Positions 51,225 to 59,152 of a stretch of DNA of 64,000 nt are shown here, in pieces. The notes under the pieces were generated by a model. It was not told the DNA's origin. It was given only the letters and a program-made list of their open reading frames with translations, and made no database searches. How positions within the stretch are numbered: the first letter of the stretch is position 1; each line of letters opens with the position of its first letter. The translations under genes and the position numbers were made by a program. Origin of the DNA: Shewanella polaris (GTDB lineage Bacteria > Pseudomonadota > Gammaproteobacteria > Enterobacterales > Shewanellaceae); NCBI RefSeq assembly GCF_006385555.1, contig NZ_CP041036.1:3038001-3102000 (forward strand), written 5' to 3'.

Positions 51225-52166
51225 TTAAACAAGTAGATCTGCCAGCGACAATTGGTAAATATTCAATGAATTATCAATGGGCTCTATTCTAAGTGAATGT
51301 TGTTCATTTACTTGATTAGTTAAGCCAAAGGTTATTGCAAAACGATATTGCTGGTCAAGCCGGCCTAATACTGTTTGCCACGCCATTGTGGTGGCGATGT
51401 CTTCATCCTCCGTAAAATGGAGCTTAACGTCTTGCTGTAACTCAATCGTTTGGTGTGATTTATCAGCGAGCTGCACATTTACATTCCCTTGCGTTATTAA
51501 GCCAAAATCAACAGAAAATGATTTAAGTGACAATGCTAAACCTAAACCACGGGCTTTAATGTAAGACTCTTTTACCGCCCATAAATCAAAAAATCGCTGT
51601 CGCTGCAATGATGATGGCAATTGTAATAAAGTGTCTGTTTCAGCTTGGGTAAAGTAGTGGTTAAGAATAGGTACAATATCGGTACTGCTACGTTCACGCT
51701 CAATATCAACCCCAAAACACAGGTCAGCATCAGCGTAATGATCAGCTTTTAACGCATGTCCACCCATCACTATCCCAATCATTAACCACTCACCGCTATG
51801 ACTTAAATTGAAATGCAGCCCTGTTTTCGCCAACAAATCTGGTGTTAGTGCCGGTTTACCTTTAGCACCGTAATTAAAACGCCACTCATTGGGCTTTAGT
51901 TCACTATGCCGTGATAACACAGCCCGAAGCCCTAAGCGTACTTGTAAACCATTATTGCGCGCCGACACGCTCCTATAACGGCTCACCTTAGCGGCCTCGT
52001 CATCAGTTAACCAACCTAATGCTAAACCCGCTTCAAAATCAGCAGGTGATAGCGCCCCATTAAGCGGCATAAAATAAACATAGGGTAGAGAAAGCCCAGT
52101 TGATCGATTGCCTAATTGAACCGCTGATGGTGTCGTTGATTGAGTTGCTGAGGACATGACCGACAT
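51225..52166 (-). CDS. 4'-phosphopantetheinyl transferase superfamily protein (Sfp type)
   Basis: It transfers phosphopantetheine from CoA to carrier-protein serines. The signature residues lie in FGVDIERERS (magnesium-binding aspartate and glutamate) and WAVKESYIKARGLGLAL. The 313 residues are longer than typical Sfp. In Shewanella a related enzyme, PfaE, activates the polyunsaturated fatty acid synthase, but no pfa genes are in this window, so its target is not known. Single gene. Confidence 0.88.
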   Translation of the reverse strand: MSVMSSATQSTTPSAVQLGNRSTGLSLPYVYFMPLNGALSPADFEAGLALGWLTDDEAAKVSRYRSVSARNNGLQVRLGLRAVLSRHSELKPNEWRFNYGAKGKPALTPDLLAKTGLHFNLSHSGEWLMIGIVMGGHALKADHYADADLCFGVDIERERSSTDIVPILNHYFTQAETDTLLQLPSSLQRQRFFDLWAVKESYIKARGLGLALSLKSFSVDFGLITQGNVNVQLADKSHQTIELQQDVKLHFTEDEDIATTMAWQTVLGRLDQQYRFAITFGLTNQVNEQHSLRIEPIDNSLNIYQLSLADLLV

Positions 52167-52382
52167 TAAAAATACATAACACTCTATTAAACGATAATAC
52201 GGCTAAATTACCTCAATAAGAACGATGCCGCGAGAGTTTTGTCAAATATCCCCCCATATAGCGAGTAGTGCAAATAAGCACTTTTAGCATCAAAAAAGAT
52301 ATTTTCGCTTTTACTGTTGATGATTGACGCTAATTCATCAACAATCACCACTATCATCACAACATCGAAAGCTTATACATTC

Positions 52383-53366
52383 ATGCGCATAGTCAGTTTA
52401 GTCATCATGCTATTTTTATCGCTACTCAGCTCAAACGCTGCGTTTGCTCAATGGCATCAAAAGAGTTTTGATGTAATGGGAACGCTGGCCCATGTTGAGT
52501 TTTGGCTACCCGACACTGCCGAGTCATCAACGGCAGATAATTTAATTGCCGCTGTAGAGCAAGAAATGCAACGCATTGATCAAACAATGAGTCCTTACAT
52601 CGCCACCAGCGAACTCAGTATCATAAATCGCGATGCCGCCACAAAACCCGTCAAAATCAGCCCAGAGCTATTTGATTTACTCACCGACGCGCAAGATATT
52701 GCCAAATTAACCAATGGCATGTTTGATATCACCTACGCTTCTGTCGGCTACCAATATGATTACCGTAAACACCAAAAGCCCGACCAAGCAGCCATTAACA
52801 ACGCATTAAAAGCGATAAACTACCAAGCGGTAATGCTCGATAAATCCACCTCTTCAGTTCGTTTTGCTCATACCGATGTCAAAATTGATTTAGGCGGCAT
52901 AGCCAAAGGACATGCGGTTAAAAATTGCATTGCGATATTGAAAGGCGCAGGCATAGAACATGCTCTTATCAGCGCTGGCGGCGACACGACATTACTGGGC
53001 GATCGCATCGGACGCCCTTGGTTTGTTGGTATAAAACACCCTCGCGCAGACGATAAAACTGCGGTGCAATTACCGCTTAGTAATGAGTCAATTTCAACCT
53101 CTGGCGATTACGAACGTTACTTTATCGAAGACGGCGTGCGTTATCATCACATTATTAATCCTAAAACAGGCGACTCAGCACGCAATGTTGTCAGCGTGTC
53201 GATTATCGGCAAAAATCCGACTTACGTTGATGCACTGTCCACCGCCATTTTTGTCATGGGATTACAAAAAGGCATGGCGCTAATCAATGAGTTACCTGAA
53301 TACGAAGCTATTATTATCGATAACCAACAAACATTGCATGTATCGACGGGACTACAACAAGATTAA
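52383..53366 (+). CDS. apbE: FAD:protein FMN transferase (ApbE family)
   Basis: It attaches FMN covalently to threonine in target flavoproteins such as NqrB, NqrC and RnfG. The start at 52383 yields a clean signal peptide (RIVSLVIMLFLSLLSSNAAFA); a longer frame from 52317 adds 22 polar residues and no ribosome-binding site. Motifs are DVMGTLAHVEFW, LGGIAKGHAV, ISAGGDTTLLG and YHHIINPKTG. It acts at the periplasmic face. No flavoprotein target gene is adjacent. Confidence 0.93.
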   Translation: MRIVSLVIMLFLSLLSSNAAFAQWHQKSFDVMGTLAHVEFWLPDTAESSTADNLIAAVEQEMQRIDQTMSPYIATSELSIINRDAATKPVKISPELFDLLTDAQDIAKLTNGMFDITYASVGYQYDYRKHQKPDQAAINNALKAINYQAVMLDKSTSSVRFAHTDVKIDLGGIAKGHAVKNCIAILKGAGIEHALISAGGDTTLLGDRIGRPWFVGIKHPRADDKTAVQLPLSNESISTSGDYERYFIEDGVRYHHIINPKTGDSARNVVSVSIIGKNPTYVDALSTAIFVMGLQKGMALINELPEYEAIIIDNQQTLHVSTGLQQD

Positions 53367-53439
53367 TATTGTGAATTAAGTTGATAGAAGCGATCTTGTC
53401 ACCCATACAGGTAAACCTAGCGTTATATTAATTAACTAC

Positions 53440-53483
53440 GTGGATGGCCATGTTAATTGTTGTTCACTCAAAAGCGGTGAACA
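53440..53483 (+). repeat. REP-like unit near the RAYT locus
   Basis: GTGGATGGCCATGTTAATT (53440-53458) differs by two bases from the GTGGGTGGCCATGTTAATC units at 55288 and 55357. It is followed by a hairpin TGTTCAC/GTGAACA at 53461-53467 and 53477-53483. A conserved GTRG-type head next to a palindrome is the usual form of REP sequences. Confidence 0.55.
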
Positions 53484-53562
53484 GCACTTCATACGACTTC
53501 ACGTCGCACGGGCATTTTCGTGTTAAAAAAGGCAGCACTAGTGATACCAACGCTGGCTATTG

Positions 53563-53593
53563 AGTTTGATACTCTATTACTCAGTATCAAACT
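53563..53593. repeat. Inverted repeat beside the Fic remnant
   Basis: AGTTTGATACT and AGTATCAAACT, eleven bases each and exactly complementary, flank a nine-base loop just after the Fic stop. No T-run follows, so its role as a terminator is doubtful. Confidence 0.6.
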
Positions 53594-53609
53594 TATTATC
53601 TTCCAACAC

Positions 53610-53981
53610 CTAAGCAGGCATTATAGCTTTTATAAACTCTGCAAACGGCACAACGTTATTATCTATCGAGGCATTCTCTAGCGCATCAAGGTACGCGGTA
53701 CGCTCAGTTACAGGAACAATTGTCCAGTTATAGCCTCCGAGCAAGAACATAAAGTTCATCAAAAACCTACTAGTTCTTCCATTTCCATCCGGGAATGGGT
53801 GTATGTACCCCAAGAAGAAATGTCCTAGTACAGCTTTTACAGCAAAATTCGGTTCGCTGACAATAAGGTCTTTCAATGCACCCATACAATCCATAAGCTG
53901 TTCACTCTGCGGCGGCATATGTCTCGACGTCCTGATGATGATTGGTCCCTTTCGGTAACCGGCCAAATCACGATCATTACA
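53610..53981 (-). pseudogene. Truncated Fic-domain protein
   Basis: The C-terminal ~120 residues of a Fic AMP-transferase. The catalytic motif HPFPDGNGR is intact, preceded by GPIIIRTSRHMPP typical of the flap region. Full Fic proteins of this type are about 350 residues, so the N-terminal two thirds, including any inhibitory helix, are missing. Upstream the frame runs into the REP-like repeats at 53982 and a stop, with no start codon better than TTG. The loss of the 5' part coincides with the edge of the RAYT/REP element. Confidence 0.85.
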
Positions 53982-54030
53982 ATACTAACCATGCCACCCA
54001 TTTTAAAATATTAACCATGCCACCCATTTT
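53982..54030 (-). repeat. Tandem REP-like units (two copies, period 26 bp)
   Basis: On the minus strand the unit reads AAAATGGGTGGCATGGTTA and occurs at 53982-54004 and 54008-54030 with one mismatch. It shares GGGTGGC and ATG with the units on the right side of the RAYT gene but in opposite orientation. Confidence 0.75.
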
Positions 54031-54244
54031 TATGATAATTAACATCACTGCTTTTAGCTTTGATTGCGATAATATTCTGCTCTATTCAAATGTATAAATT
54101 GAATGGGAATTATCAACAAACTGAGCGCTAAATTGATAATGGTAAGTAATGCGGCAAATCCAACACAGCACTAGTGGATTGATTGATATCAAGCTGGCAA
54201 TCAGGTTATTTTTTTAGTGTTAGTTCTAGTTTTGAAGTTAAGCC

Positions 54245-55228
54245 TTAAGCGCATAACCAACGTTGGCAGTTTGATGCGCCTTGTCGTCGCTTTCGCTCTA
54301 GATGTTCACAATATTCCGTTAATGCAGGTAAAGCTCCTACTGCACCTTTGAATAATGACCCAAAATCGGTAGTGATTTTTAGCCAGTTGTCGGCTGGAAT
54401 ATTGAGTCTATTGAGAATATCTTGGCTAGTTGAGCTAATTACACCGCGTTTATCTTCTCGAATAATTCGCCCGGTATCTTCCACCAGCACAATATAGTCT
54501 TTAACGCTGAACATCAGTCCATTAGGCATATCTAGCTGTTCATTACCGACAAAAGGTAGTAATTCCTTTGGTTGCTCACCTTTTATAGCTGATTGTATTC
54601 GACGTTGGATACTGGTGTAATCTGAAGTTTCAGGAGTTACAGCCATCTTGGCGCGGATAGGATTCAAGTCAACATAAGCCATACAACTTAGCACTGCTGC
54701 TTCGTCTAATAATGCTTGGGATTTAAACCGCCCTTCCCAGAATCTGCCAGTGCACTTATCTTCTTTATTGGCCTGTCTGGCAATCGGCTCACTTAAGGAG
54801 CGCATAAACCAACTGATATCAACCAAGCGTTGTCGGTATTGGGTTATAGAATCATTCACTGTTTTACGTTCAAATTCATTTAATTCTTCACCCTTAACAA
54901 ACTTTTGCGTCAGTAATGTCCCTTTAAAACCTTTATGCCACTGTACCAGCACCTCTTTATCTGACCAGTGCTTAGCTTTGTCAGCATCAACTTTTATCAC
55001 TACATGTAAATGGTTACTCATCACCGCATAAGCACAGATATCAATAGCAAAGATGGTCGCCAACTCAAGAATGCGCGAATCCACCCAATCTCGACGATGT
55101 TCAAAGTTTTCGCCTGTCGAATTATCAATCCCGCAAAGAAAAGCCTTGCGTACCACACGTGAGCAACAATGATAATAAGGTGTGTCATCTAAGCTAACGA
55201 TAGTTTGTCTTGGTCTGGCCATCATCAA
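54245..55228 (-). CDS. REP-associated Y1 transposase (IS200-like, RAYT)
   Basis: A single-strand-DNA transposase of 327 residues in the Y1/HUH superfamily. The HUH metal motif is in SNHLHVVIKV, with an upstream YYHCCSRVVRKAFLC core strand and the conserved GRFWEGRFKSQALLDEAAVLSCM and VDLNPIRAKM segments. RAYTs act on REP palindromes, and REP-like units lie on both sides here. The frame is intact. A partial copy is at the window start. The start is preceded by a TAAAGGG-type site about 15 bases up. Confidence 0.92.
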   Translation of the reverse strand: MMMARPRQTIVSLDDTPYYHCCSRVVRKAFLCGIDNSTGENFEHRRDWVDSRILELATIFAIDICAYAVMSNHLHVVIKVDADKAKHWSDKEVLVQWHKGFKGTLLTQKFVKGEELNEFERKTVNDSITQYRQRLVDISWFMRSLSEPIARQANKEDKCTGRFWEGRFKSQALLDEAAVLSCMAYVDLNPIRAKMAVTPETSDYTSIQRRIQSAIKGEQPKELLPFVGNEQLDMPNGLMFSVKDYIVLVEDTGRIIREDKRGVISSTSQDILNRLNIPADNWLKITTDFGSLFKGAVGALPALTEYCEHLERKRRQGASNCQRWLCA

Positions 55229-55237
55229 TCACCATTT

Positions 55238-55375
55238 TTAAAGGGTAATTAAAGCGTAGTCCATTGCTCGTTATTTAGCCAATAATTGTGGGTGGCCATG
55301 TTAATCTTAAAGGGTAATTAAAGCGTAGTCCATTGCTCATTATTTAGCCAATAATTGTGGGTGGCCATGTTAATC
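55238..55375 (+). repeat. 69-bp tandem duplication ending in a REP-like unit
   Basis: Two copies, 55238-55306 and 55307-55375, differ by one base. Each starts TTAAAGGGTAATT and ends with GTGGGTGGCCATGTTAATC. The first copy begins ten bases after the RAYT start codon. It is a recent duplication of the right-hand end of the RAYT element. Confidence 0.92.
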
Positions 55376-55806
55376 CTAACTTGATCGAAAAACAAGCCAA
55401 AAACCATAACCCCTTCTATTTAGAACTACTTAAAACAGTACCTGGCATTGGTAAGATTTTATCGCTGACAATCCTCTATGAAATCGGTGATATCAGTCGA
55501 TTTGAATCAGTACAAAAGTTTGCGTCATACTCTCGATTGGTCAAATGCAAAGCGGAGTCAGCCGGTAAAACCTACGGCACCAATGGCAATAAAATCGGTA
55601 ATGCTCATTTGAAATGGGCATTCTCCGAAGCAGCGGTACTTTACCTACGTGGTAATGACAAAGCACGTAACTACCTTAATCGATTACAAAAACGAATGAG
55701 TAAAGCAAAAGCGTTGTCAGCACTGGCACATAAGCTTGGCCGCTGCGTCTATTTCATGCTGAAGAACAAAACGGTGTTTGATGAACAACGATTCTTAAAA
55801 GGATAA
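55376..55806 (+). pseudogene. C-terminal fragment of an IS110-family transposase
   Basis: The frame encodes only the C-terminal Transposase_20 part: TVPGIGKILSLTILYEIGD is the IS110 HhH-like motif, followed by FASYSRLVKCKAESAGKTYG and KMGNAHLKWAFSEAA-like sequence. The N-terminal DEDD catalytic domain is missing, and the sequence joins the REP-like unit at 55375 directly. It is therefore non-functional and was cut when the RAYT/REP element arrived or recombined. Confidence 0.88.
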
Positions 55807-56289
55807 GTCGCGCATGAACGTCTAACTAGATACTCTTAAAAAGAGAAGCGAGCATGACCGTGAATGATGTGGCTAATGAAGCAATGACTTCTTTCCATCA
55901 TCACTATGCCAAATGCTATTTAAGCTACATTGCCTTGATTAGACACCTTATTGGCGCGCATTAATAAATGCAATCAACAAAGTCGTTTACACCTTAAATG
56001 AGCCTAAAACTAACTGTGCACAAAGCACCTCTGACTTGAATAGTGCCATCTTAGGGTTAACCGATAAATGTCTAGTGCCCCTGACCATTTCAAAGGAAAG
56101 AAAAGCGTCAGGCAGCGATAAGATCGCACTAAGAGAGCCTCTATATGTGTTTGCTGTAAACGATGATTTGACAGCTAAATGACAGACGAAGTAGATGAAT
56201 TTGTTGATTGATTTTAATTTGACTGCAAAAGCAGTCAAATAAGTTAGGCTCGCCTATTGACTGGCGGAAGGCTCATATGTGTTAAGTTG
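55807..56289. other. Intergenic stretch with no gene seen
   Basis: About 480 bases after the IS110 remnant. A minus-strand frame at 55987-56238 has only a TTG start inside a hairpin and no recognisable product. The hairpin TTTGACTGC/GCAGTCAAA lies at 56218-56239. GTTAGGC at 56243-56249 might be part of a recombination site. Confidence 0.5.
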
Positions 56290-56826
56290 CTATTTTAAAC
56301 AAAATAATCCACAAGCTTCTGTCAATTTTTCAATAACTTCAAGTGTACTTTTATTTTTATAGTACAACAAATTGGTGTCATCGTAATTCTCTAGGTAAAC
56401 AGCATCAATGCTTGGTAGGACAACTTGAAAAAACCTACCATGTGGACCACCAGCCTTATGAAAACCAACATTACTTATTGTTGGGTAAGTATATTCGAGG
56501 CCTGCATTGATTGATGTAAATGCTTTGAATGAAACAAATTCATTTCTTCCTTTACCCTTGCACCGATAAGTAAGAACTTCAGTTTCATTAAACAGAAGTT
56601 CTCTGAAACGCATAAATGAACTATTTCTTTTTTCTTGATCTTCTTTTGATATTTGAGAGCCGAAACTTTTTTCTGCTTCATCACGGGTTAACCAGTGATC
56701 AAAAACAGTTATGGCAACAAATTCATATTTTTCAGTTTGATCATCACAACCTAAATTTTCTATATCAGGAAATTTTTTTGATAAGGCTTGTTGTCTATTT
56801 TTATTAACATTTACAAATTTACGCAT
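56290..56826 (-). CDS. Unknown protein in a mobile-element scar (178 aa)
   Basis: No family recognised. The product is a soluble, mixed alpha-beta protein with an N-terminal basic segment MRKFVNVNKNRQQ and a C-terminal half with GGPHGRFFQVVLPSIDAV. Codon use is more AT-rich than in the housekeeping genes. On the minus strand GTTAGGT lies 15 bases before the start and GCCTAAC about 40 bases after the stop, positions reminiscent of integron cassette borders, but the hairpins between are weak. It is bounded by an IS110 relic and a long empty spacer, consistent with acquisition by transfer. Confidence 0.6.
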   Translation of the reverse strand: MRKFVNVNKNRQQALSKKFPDIENLGCDDQTEKYEFVAITVFDHWLTRDEAEKSFGSQISKEDQEKRNSSFMRFRELLFNETEVLTYRCKGKGRNEFVSFKAFTSINAGLEYTYPTISNVGFHKAGGPHGRFFQVVLPSIDAVYLENYDDTNLLYYKNKSTLEVIEKLTEACGLFCLK

Positions 56827-57433
56827 AAACTATCCATAGCAACCTAACAGCTTATTAAAGGGCCAAATAAATTTAAAGTCGGCCGTTTAAGTTATTGATT
56901 AATATCATCCTACATTTGCTATCTTATTGAAGTAAAGCAATTAATTGTATCTAACAGACAAAAACAAACCGAGCTTGCGCGTAAAGTAGAATTTGCTTTC
57001 ACTTTACAAAAAATTAAAGATAACAATATCAGATAATTACGATTTCTATATTTTTAAAACGATACAACTAAAGAACGATTTTTAAACATTATTTAGCGTA
57101 AATCGATGAAAAACCATTATACCTGTACATAAAATAAGTGCATGCCACATAAAAGTGTGCATGCTGATTTTTCTTTAATTCTTTTGATTTTTTCACATGC
57201 GAAGCATGTGGCTTTTGGGGTTAAGGGGTGTCCCCCTTGCCCGAGTTTATCTCCCATTGAAATACACCTTGGTACAGAAATGATCAAACTTTAAGATAAA
57301 CGCACAGATAGCCGAGCTTACAAGGATGTACTCGCAGCGTGTCACAGAAGTGTTTGCACTAGAGGCGACTCAGTAACATCCATGCCAGTGCAATATCAAC
57401 AATGTCCTTTGATTATCTTACAGAAAAACCAAG
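56827..57433. other. Intergenic stretch with no gene seen
   Basis: About 600 AT-rich bases. It has two hairpins: CACATGC/GCATGTG at 57194-57210 followed by GCTTTT, and an AAGGGG-TGT-CCCCCTT element around 57223-57240. Neither is clearly tied to a gene. No ORF with coding character was seen. Confidence 0.5.
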
Positions 57434-59011
57434 CTACACTATTGGTTGAAACGCGGTTAACGAATCAAGCATAGTGGCATTGCCTAATCCTTGTCCTGGG
57501 GCAATTGATGTAAACTGGCTTTGTTCGCCATGTAGAGCCATATAATTTAGCAATACGGTTTCAACTAACAAGTTAACGTTATTGGCCGACGGCGCTGACG
57601 CGGTATCAACTGATGCATCAGATCGCATAAAACCAATTTGTTGTTTCATAGCCATTTGGTCGGCATTGCCGCCCATTAGCTGCGGTTTGCCAGACGGATT
57701 GTAGACTAAAAAGAATGACGCGCCTGTTGATGAGTTATCGCCTGTCCATTCGCCTTTACCGCGCCCTTCCATTGAGTCATCGATGCGACCATTGCTAGCA
57801 ACTGAGCCATCACTAAACACGTATAACATTAACGGCATATTGCGACGTGAAGCATATTCTAAACATGCGCCCATGCAGCGACCAGCTCGTAAATCTCTTA
57901 ACTCACCAGTGGCGCGCTCGCCAGTGTGATAGTCAAACCCCCCCATGGTGACAGTACCCGCACCAGAAAAGCCATTAACCACTAACTTCATGATTGAGGC
58001 GGTTTTTTGGAACTCAGACTCTGAATCAAATTCATTAATCCCAAAAATGCCACCAGGGCCAACAATATCAGGATCTAACAATGGGTTTAATGTTGATGGA
58101 TCGCCAAAGCGGTCGGCAAGATCGGCACTTTTAACATAACCACAATTAACCAAATCTTTAATCACATCACCGCGGGTAACTTGCGTGTTCACCGCCGCCA
58201 TTTTTTGCGCGCTAATACGTTGAATACTTTCCATTACAGCCACGGCATCACGTTGCGACAATAAATTGAATAAATCACCTACATCCACTAAACCTGTTAC
58301 GTCTGACGGTCGGTCAATTTTAGTGGGCCGTTTGCTTAAATCGATAAAGCTGGTGGGCGCCATTGAATTGCCGCCTGAATCTGAATTACGCGACCCCACT
58401 AGCGGCATTAACGAACCGTTCGCCCCTGCTGCCGCAATGGCATACATTGGATTGTGTGGATTATTGCCCGTGTCATTGTCTGAACGGTTTGGGATCACAG
58501 CACCATTGATACGTGATGCGGTATCTGACGATACTTTCTCTAAAATCCCGCGTAAAAAAGCCGAGTCAGAGTGAAACGCCAGCCCTAAATCAGTATTAAT
58601 AAAATCAGACATTCCCGCATTGGGGTTCGCAATAGACGGAGCCATATCACCAGGTAAACCCAGCTTGTTATAACCAGCCGTGGATAAGAAATCTTGCTGG
58701 CCGCCAGCGCCACCAACGAGTACGTTAGAGCCAGCAATGTTAGCACCACCGGCTAAATCGAAACTAATAAACGGAATTTTCCCCGCCCCTTGTACGCTTA
58801 TGCCACAAGAGTCTCTTAGTGCTTCAAGATCAGGCGATAACGCCGCATTGGCTTTATTAGGGTTAGCAAACATGCTAAATAGCGATAAACCGGCAACTGC
58901 CGCGCCCCCTTTGTACAGGCCTGTCGAAATAAAATCTCTTCGAGTCATCGGTTTACGATGGTCAGCAAACAACAATGGACTGTCAGGATGAAGGTGCTTA
59001 GGTCTAGTCAT
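57434..59011 (-). CDS. Tat-exported DUF1501-like protein
   Basis: A 525-residue protein exported folded through Tat: MTRRDFISTGLYKGG near residue 22 is a twin-arginine motif, followed by a hydrophobic stretch and the mature start near NKANA-AL. The mature part resembles DUF1501-type proteins of the alkaline-phosphatase-like fold, though this is a weak call from the FISFDLAGGANIAGSN and GGFDYHTGERATGELRDL regions. AAGGA precedes the ATG. It is the last gene of an operon with two heme-binding proteins, and in many bacteria DUF1501 genes accompany DUF1588/planctomycete-type cytochromes. Substrate unknown. Confidence 0.72.
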   Translation of the reverse strand: MTRPKHLHPDSPLLFADHRKPMTRRDFISTGLYKGGAAVAGLSLFSMFANPNKANAALSPDLEALRDSCGISVQGAGKIPFISFDLAGGANIAGSNVLVGGAGGQQDFLSTAGYNKLGLPGDMAPSIANPNAGMSDFINTDLGLAFHSDSAFLRGILEKVSSDTASRINGAVIPNRSDNDTGNNPHNPMYAIAAAGANGSLMPLVGSRNSDSGGNSMAPTSFIDLSKRPTKIDRPSDVTGLVDVGDLFNLLSQRDAVAVMESIQRISAQKMAAVNTQVTRGDVIKDLVNCGYVKSADLADRFGDPSTLNPLLDPDIVGPGGIFGINEFDSESEFQKTASIMKLVVNGFSGAGTVTMGGFDYHTGERATGELRDLRAGRCMGACLEYASRRNMPLMLYVFSDGSVASNGRIDDSMEGRGKGEWTGDNSSTGASFFLVYNPSGKPQLMGGNADQMAMKQQIGFMRSDASVDTASAPSANNVNLLVETVLLNYMALHGEQSQFTSIAPGQGLGNATMLDSLTAFQPIV

Positions 59012-59141
59012 TGTTGAATCCTTTTTGTGTCTGTATTAAGGCTACATCCGTTGCATGCGTTAATCGTGAAACGGTCAATCCAACAACCGTTTTTATATGC
59101 TGCGCGGTTAATGGTATCAATCGCTTTATATATCGTTTCAT
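59004..59141 (-). CDS. Very small ORF coupled to the DUF1501-like gene
   Basis: A 45-codon frame starting MKRYIKRLIPLTAQ and ending GFNND. It begins 11 bases after the LamG-gene stop and ends in ATGACTAG, where its stop codon overlaps the start of the DUF1501-like gene by eight bases. AGGGGGC precedes its ATG. The basic, partly amphipathic product has no recognisable domain. It could be a real small protein or a translational relay. Confidence 0.4.
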   Translation of the reverse strand: MKRYIKRLIPLTAQHIKTVVGLTVSRLTHATDVALIQTQKGFNND

Positions 59142-59152
59142 ACTGTCGCCCC

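Noticed and set aside
54750..55031. Plus-strand frame opposite the RAYT gene
   Set aside because: It is a shadow of the transposase frame and has no recognisable product.
55987..56238. Minus-strand frame of 83 codons
   Set aside because: It starts only at a TTG inside a hairpin, and the translation resembles nothing I know.
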